A stretch of DNA of 43,344 nt, from the NCBI GenBank assembly GCA_004325065.1, contig PITI01000007.1, forward strand, positions 1 through 43,344. Reading direction: 5' to 3'. Below the pieces are notes generated by a model. It saw only the letters and a program-made list of their open reading frames with translations, did no database searches and was not told the origin of the DNA. Position numbers and translations under genes: made by a program. Below are positions 35,495-43,344 of the stretch, one piece after another (position 1 is the first letter of the stretch; each line of letters begins with the position of its first letter). The DNA comes from Hamiltosporidium magnivora (taxonomy: Eukaryota; Microsporidia; Dubosqiidae).

Positions 35495-37202
35495 TTTTTT
35501 TTAAATCTTATTTAAGTAAATTATACGTTTAAAAAAAATTGACTTTGATTCATCTATTTCAAAAACCAATTTTTACCGCATTTCTTTGTTTCTTTTTAAT
35601 TCTACTCATTGTTTTGATTTATTGCCAAATTCTCAACTAATGTATGTTATCTAAAATGAAAATTAAAAGGGTTTTTGCAAATATTTATTGCCCCCATCTT
35701 CCTCCTTCTTCGCTTTTTTAAATTGTTGATTCTTCATGAATCATAGTTCTTTTGATACACTTATTGACATATTCACCGGCTCTCTTTGGTATTTGGTCCT
35801 AAATCAAATCCTTTTCATCAGTCAAAAAATTGTCTTGATCGTTTTTTCGAGCAATATCTGCAGAATTTTTACTTCTATGATCATAGAAAGTGAAGTATCT
35901 TAACATATATTATGGTACTTCGTCACAATACCATCCCAAGTTATCGCATAAGGAATTATCTCAATACTACACTTGTAAATAAGACTCCTTTTATTTTATA
36001 ATAGGCTATAATTCATTGGTTTCTGTTTCAACTATTTGAAGTAAGTCTTGAGAAGTGATTCCTTTTTTTGTGGTCCACACTTTTTATTCTAATCTAAGAC
36101 ACATATATTAGAAAAATAGTTTTGATATTCGATATCGGTTTTTACTAAAATATTTACTCTTGGTTTTGCATACATATCCAAGAATTTCTTAACCTGACTG
36201 ACTCTTAATTGGTATTAAAATTTTGAATTTATATTGATTTAAAATGAGAAAGTTATGTATTTAACCAATTCGTATGCTGCCTGGTATAGTCATGGCTGAG
36301 AATTTTCTCACATCAAATTTCTAAATGCAATACACTTTTATCAGACTTATTGCAGTGTTGACACATTCTTTTTAATTCAAATTATACATTTTAATCCTGG
36401 ATATAGCAGAAAAATATTTTATATCCCGTAACCCTCAATCCCTCATTCGTTAACATCTTGATGGGTCAATAACACACAAAAGCTAATTATTTCTTGCATT
36501 ATATAACTTTAAGTAATTCCAACCTATTTATTTCGTTAGATAGTTTGCGATTTAAGCTTCTTCTAAATTCTATTTATTAAATTCTTCTTCGAAACCGTAT
36601 TTACTTTAAACAAACTTTTTATTGGTGCAAGATAGTTGTATTCTCAATTTCAAAGATTACTGCTTTTCAAATTGATATTTTTTTTACATTTGCAGACAAT
36701 CCAACAGTATCAAAATACTTGTTCCCCTCGCACACAACACTATATATGCCTATTTTTTAAAAAATTAATTTTTATTTTACTTCTAATTCAATAAATCGTA
36801 AATATCTTAGAAATTCTTATTCTTTAAAGCCAAAACATAAACATTTCACGTTATAATGAAAATTAATGATAAATAGCTTAGAAAATTCAATATTGATAAA
36901 TAAGATCAAAAATTCTACAAAATTTATGTTTAAACACAATTATTGGGTTTACATTCGGTAAACAAAAAAATTAAAAACTTATTAGAAAATTTATATGAAT
37001 CTAAGAAGTAAAATAATAAATGATTAAATTTCTATTTTTTTTCTAGTTTTTATATAAAAGTTTAAACCAAAAGAGTCTTCTTGTATTACATTTGACAAAA
37101 ATACAAATTTTATATTTTTTTTGTAAGCCATAAATATTTTTCGGATTTTTTTTTCTAATTTTTGAATTTCTAGATTTTTATAAAAAAAATAAAAATATTT
37201 CA
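35495..37202. other. Gene-free stretch between RAD10 and RPL5
   Basis: Contains the second family B remnant (35690-36200) and otherwise AT-rich sequence in which I see nothing more. Confidence 0.55.
35690..36200 (-). mobile_element. Decayed coding repeat family B, copy 2
   Basis: Pairs with 28550-28960. On the minus strand it reads LIYKCSIEIIPYAITWDGIV then TKYHN before a stop, and further on DQIPKRAGEYVNKCIKRTM, comparable with YIPEDLVRSYMGVKEELK in copy 1. The TWDGIVTKYH motif gives the best handle for database identification. It is less decayed than copy 1 in this part. Confidence 0.55.
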
Positions 37203-37205
37203 CCC
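37203..37205 (+). promoter_or_regulatory. CCC transcription signal of RPL5
   Basis: TTTCACCCATAAAATG places CCC 5 bases before the spliced start codon at 37211. Its position supports 37211, not 37278, as the true translation start. Confidence 0.65.
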
Positions 37206-37210
37206 ATAAA

Positions 37211-38120
37211 ATGGTAAGTGAAATGAAGACACAAAATTAATTTTTAGACCGATCATACACAAAAAAAATCTTATTACATGAGATATCAAGTAAAGTTTAG
37301 AAGACGCAGAGAAGGAAAGACACATTACAGACACCGATTAAATTTAATAAGACAAGATCTTAACAAATACAATAATGCAAAATCCAGATTCGTTGTCAGA
37401 ATAACGAATACAAAAGTTATATGTCAGATTTTTAAGGCTTATGTTGAAGGAGATAGGCTTGTTGCATCTGCAGATTCAACAGAACTTAAGAAGTATGGAA
37501 TTGAATTTGGATTAACCAATTATTCTGCTTCTTACGCTACTGGTCTTTTATGTGCACGAAGAGCTTTAAAATTATTGAAACTTGAAGATTCTTATGGAAA
37601 AGGAGATATTGATGGAGAATATGAAGTTGTGGAAAATAAAGAAGATGGTCCAAGAGCATATGTGTGTTATTTAGATATTGGATTGGCAAGGTCTACCAAA
37701 GGTGCAAGAGTATTTGCAGCAATGAAAGGAGCATCTGATGGGGGTATTTCTATACCTCATCGACCTTCTAAATTTTATGGTTACGATGAAGAGAATCCAG
37801 AAGATTTTGATGCAGAATCATTGAGAAACAGAATATTTGGAAAAAATGTTTCAGAATATATGATAAGCCTTAGGGAAAGTGATCCGGAAAAATATAAGAA
37901 ACAGTTTTCTGGTTATATTAAAAAAGGAATTGATCCTTCTGCAATTGAAGGAATCTATGAAGCAGCTTTTGCTAAAATTAATGAAAATCCAGAAAAACCA
38001 AAGAAATCTAATGGTTTTGATTATTCTGAATTCAAAAGATTTATCAAACCTAAGATTTCGCTTGATGAGAGAAAGAAAAAAATTGATGAAAAATTGGCTT
38101 CAATAAAAGCGGAAAATTAA
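37211..38120 (+). CDS. RPL5: 60S ribosomal protein L5 (uL18), spliced
   Basis: L5/uL18 binds 5S rRNA and, with L11, places it in the central protuberance of the large ribosomal subunit. The gene reads join(37211-37213, 37248-38120) and encodes 291 residues. Exon 1 is just the ATG; exon 2 begins TDHTQKKSYYMRYQVKFRRR, which matches the eukaryotic L5 N-terminus (KNKAYFKRYQVKFRRR). Reading from the in-frame ATG at 37278 alone would lose 11 residues, including the conserved KKSYY. Further family landmarks: VRITNTKVICQI, GLTNYSASYATGLL (5S rRNA-binding region), YLDIGLARSTKGARVF, MKGASDGGISIPH, and the basic C-terminal tail. Length is close to the roughly 297 of other eukaryotes. CCC lies 5 bases before the ATG. 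Confidence 0.95.
37214..37247 (+). other. 34-nt spliceosomal intron directly after the RPL5 start codon
   Basis: The donor is GTAAGT, immediately after ATG. The 3' end TTAATTTTTAG packs a branch-like TTAAT next to the acceptor AG, as in short microsporidian introns. Without splicing the ATG at 37211 runs into TAA after nine codons; removal of exactly these 34 bases joins ATG in frame to the conserved L5 N-terminus. Confidence 0.88.
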
Positions 38121-39930
38121 AGTCTGGGAATATTTAATTAATTTTTTTGTTTTCTTTTAAATCTCATTAAGTTTTTAATATTTTTAAAATTTATTTCTAA
38201 TTTCATATAATTAAAATAAGGAATGAATTCTACTTTTTTTAAAGAAAATTATTTTTTAAATTTTATTTCTTAGTCTGCGTTGACTAATTAATAAATTCTT
38301 TGTTATTTTCATAAATTTAATCGTGTACATTTGGGTTGTTTTGCTAATATTTACAGTTACATAAGAAATTTAATTTCGAAATTATTTTCAACCATTTTTT
38401 TTTGATTAAAATTGGTTTTTTTTAAAGTTCATTTTAAAGATTTTACATCTTGTAACAATGTGAGTAAAATCTTAAAAATAATTTCTTCGTAAATCCAAAT
38501 TTATTTTTTTGAAAAATAAGTTGAGGGATGATCACCAAATAAAAAACTATACACTTAGCAAAGAATATGTGTATTGATGTATGAATTATTAGGTTTATTT
38601 TTTGTGGGAATGGAACCAGAACCCATTTTTTGTTGTTCCGTGGGAGTTTGTATGAGGAGGAAAAGTCTATAAAATGGCGAAACTTTTTTACAAATCTATT
38701 TTTTAACTAACCAGACAATATCATGGTTAAAGTATTGGGCAATTACCATGTAAAAGCATGGAAACCTAATCTTGTTCCCTCGGGTTAGAAGACTTAGTGC
38801 CTGGGAGATATAAACAAAAAAACCATTAAAAGCCGGGAGAGCTAAGTAGCAGGTTATAACTGTTGGTATGACATTGCACTGTCTAGGTGGACCCCATGTA
38901 AGTCTCTGAAATATATCTTAGCTAGAAGTTTATTGGGTTCAGAAAGTGTAGAGAAGTGAGATGTTGCATAGCCTCAGGGAGTTTAGTGTGGGTTTCGGCC
39001 TTCGATCACACTTTATGCAACGAACATTAACGAACTCTGGTCAACTCCTTCGCCTAGTAATTAAGTTATATACACCTGGTAGATGAAAGGTTCTGAGATT
39101 TAGGTATCGTAGGAGGTACTGATAGAGTGTTGCGGTAGCAGTTATTTATGTTAAACCTAGAACTGCGTTAATGTCATGAAAAAAAATATAACACTTGCCA
39201 CTATTTTAAAAAGATGTGATACTTTTAAATAAAGTGATTCTGATTTAATATCAAAAATATTTTTAAATTATTAGAATCATTGAGTACTTAAGAATATATA
39301 TGAAAATAATGCTTGCAAAAATGAAAAGTTATAAAAATCAGAGATTGGCTATTATTTGTTTCGATTATTTTGTTTTAATTATGAAATACCAATATATAAG
39401 GAATTATTTAATTCTCTGTTTGAAAAAGAAACTGGAAATTTTACTAAATATTGAAGCCGAAAAAAAGACCATAAGGTGTGATGCAAGGGACATTAAGACA
39501 TTCCAGTCGTATTTATATTAAAAGTATCCGAATTGGGGCTTGATAAGTAAATAAATACATAGAATATTTTACTAATAATTTTATAGGTTCAGTATAATCG
39601 CCAAAGAAGAAGATGGGAGAAAATAAAAAGAGTTTAATATTTAGATTGTTATGTACTAGGATGCAAATTCTGAGGTAAAAGTAATAGATTAATCAGAATA
39701 TAAAACAAAATCAGTTTTTATAATTCAAATAAAATATTTTATTATATTGAATCAAAACTTTTTTTAGCTAGAATAGGAAAAATTAAATTTATGATGTTAC
39801 ATTTTTATATTTGTTAAATTCGAATAAGAATATTCTAAAGAATAAATGTTTTTTTAATCAGATTTACATATATTTTTATCATTTAATATTTGTCATGGAA
39901 ATATAATTTATATAAATTAACAGAATATTT
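38121..39930. other. Gene-free stretch with one repeat copy
   Basis: Contains family A copy 3 at 38580-39225. A 73-codon ATG frame at 39300-39521, just past the repeat, has no recognised domain. Nothing else is supported. Confidence 0.55.
38580..39225 (+). repeat. Dispersed repeat family A, copy 3
   Basis: The best-preserved copy overall. It contains GTATGAGGAGGAAAAGTCTA, ATGGCGAAACTTTTTTACAA, GGTTAGAAGACTTAGTGCC, GGTATGACATTGCACTGTCT, CCCATGTAAGTCTCTGAAAT, GTGTAGAGAAGTGAGATG, GCAACGAACATTAACGAAC and a terminal ATTTTAAAAAGATGTGATAC, all with counterparts in the copies at 11650-12260 and 17365-18000. G+C content is visibly above the flanks. No long frame is open on either strand. Ends are approximate. 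Confidence 0.82.
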
Positions 39931-39933
39931 CCC
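39931..39933 (+). promoter_or_regulatory. CCC transcription signal of family I LRR copy 2
   Basis: AATATTTCCCAGAAAATG puts CCC 5 bases before the ATG at 39939. The aligned position in copy 1 reads AATATTTTTGCTG, without CCC. Confidence 0.55.
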
Positions 39934-39938
39934 AGAAA

Positions 39939-42251
39939 ATGACGATATATATTAAAGTTTTCAAAAAATCTAATGTGTATAGGAAACTATATGCCATTAT
40001 ATTCTTCATCATACAGTTTTTTAACACAGTATTGGCACAAAAGACTGTTGCAATACATTTTTATGAGAATACCGACAGCACTTTGAAAGAAAATTTTTTA
40101 GAAAATAGCCAATCCGGCATTTTCCAAGCCACACCATATAAAAAATATCAAATATTTTCCGCTGAATTGAGCACGGAATACCAGAAAACATTTTTAATCG
40201 ATTTAGATACTTTTTACTTAAAGTTTTCTAATGAAGAAGAAATTTTAGACGGTCAAACGTATAACATTTATATAAACAATAGTCTGTTAAGTTACGACGA
40301 ATTTACATATTTTTATAATATAGTAATGGGTTTTCCCTCATTCATTGATATTTTAAATGAATATAACTATAGATTAATTTTCACCATTATGAATATATTC
40401 AAGTTTAAACATGATAAATATTTTAAACGGTTTATTAGGCTTTTATGGGTTTCTGTTGTTTTTAATCCGATTGCGATGGAAAAATGGTATTCGAAAACAT
40501 CATCGAGAAACGAATATGAGTATAGTTGTTGTGTTTCAAGAATAGCACTCGTGGAGTTGTTAAAACTGTATAGAGTTAGCGAAGAAACGCTTTCAAGTAT
40601 AAAAACTGATAATTTTGATGTTTTAACGTTATTAGGCTTTCAGAATGATATAATATATATAAATGAAGATTATTTATTCATTAATGAATTTACCCTGAAA
40701 GAAATCTTAGCTATACACAAGAAGTCTAAATTTTTTTTAAAAATACTTGACTTTTTCTTTGAAATTCATGTATTTAGAAGTATGGTTCTATTCAATATTT
40801 TTTATGAAAAAAAACACAACGATTTGTTTACTTTATCCCTTTTCAGAACGTGTACAGACATTTTATTATTAAGGTGTGAATTTACAGACGACTTGATCAA
40901 AAAACTCTACGAAGTTTTCGAATCAAAAAGTTTAAAAACATTAAGTATTTTGTACTCTGATTTTAGAACCCTTGATCAAATTTCGTTTTTAAAAACACTT
41001 GCTACCGAAAGATTAAATTATATTGGAAAAAACGAAGGTTCTGCATCATATTTTAGTGTTTCTGAATTTTATTTATCCATTTGCCCTATTTTTTCCGAGA
41101 TTATAGATGAAATGTACAAGTATGAGAAAAATTTAAATATTTTGCCCTTAGATAAACAAATTTCTTTTGATGATTGGCGTAAAAAACTTGATATCAAAAT
41201 TCAGTTAGCAAAAACAAAAATAGAAGAATTCAAACAACTAGAAGCTCCATTCCAAGCATATATATCCATGGAATTATCTAGCAAATTTTTGACATATAGC
41301 TTCACGACGGTAAATTTAAAAGAAATAAACCAAATCCAAGTATATTTTATGTGTGCTAATCTCACAAATTTTAGCTTAGGTAAATATGAAATATGCCGCG
41401 ATATAGTGAGCATGAAATTTACTCTTACGAAAATTGATAATATTTTTCTCTCAAAAATTCTATTATTCACTTCTTTAAAAGAGCTAAGATTTTTTAGGGC
41501 TACAGTGTTGCTTCCTAACAAGGTAACTAACATCGATAATAATACGAAAATCGAGAATATAATATTTACGAATTCTTCGGTAGAAAATCAGCATAATTTT
41601 GTTCAATTCTTGAACCAAATGGTAGGTCTGAAAAAACTGGAAATCTCTTCGCCGGGAAAAAATTCATCTCCATTTGTATGGAGTTCTGGATATTTAAATT
41701 TGAAGTTAATGAATTTAACTTTATTGAAGTATTCCGATTTAAGTAATTTGGGAGTTGATTTATTTTCTTTTCCAGATTTTCCAGTTCTTGAAGAATTCGA
41801 GTTGGCTTATAAATGTACAGAAGGTACAATTCATAACATTTTTGCAAATAGGAATTTTAATTTTCTTCAAAAATTATACTTTAGTGGAGCTAAGTTGGGT
41901 AAAAAAGACGAGGACTCTTTAGAAAAATTTACAGATCTTCTTTACCTGAGGTTTTCTTGTGGTTGCAAATTTTCAGATCTAAAACTTTCGCAACTTTTCA
42001 ATTTAAACAATACTTATAAACTTAAAGAACTTGCGATTTATGATATAGAAATAGACTATTGCGACTTGGTTTTTATATCAAATCTTAAGTCTCTTGAAAA
42101 CCTCACTATTGAACGCATAGCGTCGCAAATCAAAGTTGCAATCGTGGCAAAAGCTTTCATTTCAATCAAAAAAATCGAAATCGCAAATACTATGATTTCA
42201 AAATCTGAAATTTTTGAAGAATTTGGTACAAGACTAAAAATGAAAAGATAG
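39939..42251 (+). CDS. Putative secreted LRR protein, family I copy 2
   Basis: The gene encodes 770 residues. A clear signal peptide covers about residues 17-34 (AIIFFIIQFF core, probable cleavage near VLAQ), followed by TVAIHFY (36-42), the family I hallmark. Residues 84-170 (FLIDLDTFYLKF, SYDEFTYFYNIV, then the helical RLIFTIMNIFKF) align with 83-171 of the protein at 3041-5362 and may form a BTB/Skp1-like fold. Irregular LRRs follow to the C-terminus (LKTLSILYSDF, LKELRFFRATV, LQKLYFSGAKL, LENLTIERI). The two family I proteins are collinear end to end but well diverged. The start is fixed by the paralog and by CCC 5 bases upstream. Function is unknown. Confidence 0.9.
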   Translation: MTIYIKVFKKSNVYRKLYAIIFFIIQFFNTVLAQKTVAIHFYENTDSTLKENFLENSQSGIFQATPYKKYQIFSAELSTEYQKTFLIDLDTFYLKFSNEEEILDGQTYNIYINNSLLSYDEFTYFYNIVMGFPSFIDILNEYNYRLIFTIMNIFKFKHDKYFKRFIRLLWVSVVFNPIAMEKWYSKTSSRNEYEYSCCVSRIALVELLKLYRVSEETLSSIKTDNFDVLTLLGFQNDIIYINEDYLFINEFTLKEILAIHKKSKFFLKILDFFFEIHVFRSMVLFNIFYEKKHNDLFTLSLFRTCTDILLLRCEFTDDLIKKLYEVFESKSLKTLSILYSDFRTLDQISFLKTLATERLNYIGKNEGSASYFSVSEFYLSICPIFSEIIDEMYKYEKNLNILPLDKQISFDDWRKKLDIKIQLAKTKIEEFKQLEAPFQAYISMELSSKFLTYSFTTVNLKEINQIQVYFMCANLTNFSLGKYEICRDIVSMKFTLTKIDNIFLSKILLFTSLKELRFFRATVLLPNKVTNIDNNTKIENIIFTNSSVENQHNFVQFLNQMVGLKKLEISSPGKNSSPFVWSSGYLNLKLMNLTLLKYSDLSNLGVDLFSFPDFPVLEEFELAYKCTEGTIHNIFANRNFNFLQKLYFSGAKLGKKDEDSLEKFTDLLYLRFSCGCKFSDLKLSQLFNLNNTYKLKELAIYDIEIDYCDLVFISNLKSLENLTIERIASQIKVAIVAKAFISIKKIEIANTMISKSEIFEEFGTRLKMKR

Positions 42252-43344
42252 GTTTATAGATTTATACAGATACTAACAATACATATAAAATAGTATTTTT
42301 TGGTCTTCGAAAATATATTGGCTAAGAAATAATGTAGCTATTCTTTGTTCGAAGTAAATTTGATTTCAAAAAAAGCTTAAAAAATAAAAAATTGATTTTT
42401 AAATGCTGTTTATTCTTAAAATCTATAATTACTCTAATTTTACTTGGTTTTTAATGTCGATGGTCAAGTTAACATTTGTAATTTTTTAAACACACCCTCT
42501 AAATTCTTTATATATATTTCAATCCCGTTATTTTGATTACTTTTTATTTCTCAAACAGTCTTCTTTTAAACCCACAGATTCTTAAAAAAGGTTATTTTAT
42601 TTGTTAAGTAAATCAAAATCGATAATTAAAAAATGCTTGATTATTTGGTTCGTGTTTCGTCTAATTAATTCGTTGGAATTTTAGAGTAATAGTTCAAAAA
42701 TTATAAAGTGTGAAAACATTTTTTTTAGGAAAAAAATAATTTCAATATGCCTTAGTATGGCATTGTAAACTGTTTTAATATGCCTTTAACATTTTTTACT
42801 GAAAAATGTTGCTTTTAATGAATAGAATCACATTAAAAATTGAATAAATTCAAAAGAGTCAAAATGTGATCTTAATACTCTTTATTTGAGTTAAAGTGTA
42901 TTCAGTAAGATTTGATTTCTAAACTAAAAAAAATTTAGCAGTCGAATCAATTTTGTTCACTAAATTTTTTTTATAATGTTGATATGCTATTTTATCAAGT
43001 AGAATAGTCTCTCATGCCTCGATATAGTTAGGTATTCTTAATATTACTGGTGCTAGTGGCCCAAATGATTTGTCATTCGCTACCGGGGCAACATGCAAGC
43101 CTTATCGAATAATTTTACATCTTTTCAAATAACAGCAACAGAAAATACTTCAATAGAAGGCAAAATCTTATTTAGCTCATTTTAGGTTATTATACCTAAA
43201 AAAGATGGAGTTTTCAAACTTATTGATCCGAGGAATTGCGTAAGCGTGTTTCTTTTATGTGTTATGACATATCAATAATACTAATGAAAAAAGCAAACAT
43301 TTTTAAATTTTCATTATCTCATCGTTGATGTAGTTTAATTTCTA
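42252..43344. other. Gene-free stretch at the window end
   Basis: No supported gene or repeat. A somewhat GC-richer patch at about 43050-43110 (GTGCTAGTGGCCC, TACCGGGGCAACATGCAAGC) may be the edge of another dispersed repeat, but it has no second copy in the window. Confidence 0.5.

Noticed and set aside
39300..39521. 73-codon ATG frame next to repeat family A
   Set aside because: No recognised domain and no counterpart next to the other two repeat copies.
1..43344. CRISPR array, bacterial operon or riboswitch
   Set aside because: No regularly spaced direct repeats with unique spacers, and the gene content and intron are eukaryotic.

Overview
The window looks like nuclear DNA of a microsporidian with an expanded, repeat-rich genome. 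It is extremely AT-rich. The recognisable housekeeping genes are typical eukaryotic ones (ribosomal protein L5, a CUL1/Cdc53-type cullin, an ERCC1/Rad10 nuclease subunit) but are short and stripped down. ATG codons lie close behind CCC or GGG triplets, a hallmark of microsporidian promoters. The L5 gene carries a 34-base intron directly after its start codon, also a microsporidian habit. Only about eight genes or gene remnants are spread over 43 kb, so most of the window is intergenic DNA and decayed mobile elements. I cannot name the genus from sequence alone.

Layout. 1-3.0 kb: no gene seen. 3.04-5.36 kb: putatively secreted leucine-rich-repeat (LRR) protein of family I. 5.4-9.2 kb: intergenic, with a 223-bp tRNA-derived SINE-like insertion bounded by a perfect 13-bp target-site duplication. 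9.2-13.4 kb, minus strand: the cullin and an unidentified helical protein, separated by a copy of a roughly 0.6-kb dispersed repeat (family A). 13.4-19.7 kb: gene-free except for a second, inverted family A copy. 19.85-22.35 kb: LRR gene of family II broken by a one-base deletion. 22.4-29.2 kb: gene-free, with a reverse-transcriptase-like fossil, a repeat resembling one common in animal genomes, and a T-rich stretch that looks like decayed minus-strand coding DNA. 29.33-31.82 kb: intact family II LRR gene. 32-37 kb: tandem repeats, the RAD10/ERCC1 gene and decayed element copies (family B). 37.2-38.1 kb: RPL5. 38.6-39.2 kb: third family A copy. 39.94-42.25 kb: second intact family I LRR gene. 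42.3-43.3 kb: no gene seen.

The genes do not form an operon-like unit. The housekeeping genes act in ubiquitin ligation (cullin), structure-specific DNA repair (Rad10) and the large ribosomal subunit (L5). The four LRR loci form two two-member families with N-terminal hydrophobic segments. They are interspersed among transposon debris and include one broken copy, a pattern that fits a lineage-specific, birth-and-death family of secreted or surface proteins. The strongest non-genic signals are the SINE-like insertion, the start-codon intron of RPL5, the three-copy repeat, and the possible animal-derived repeat near 24.6 kb.
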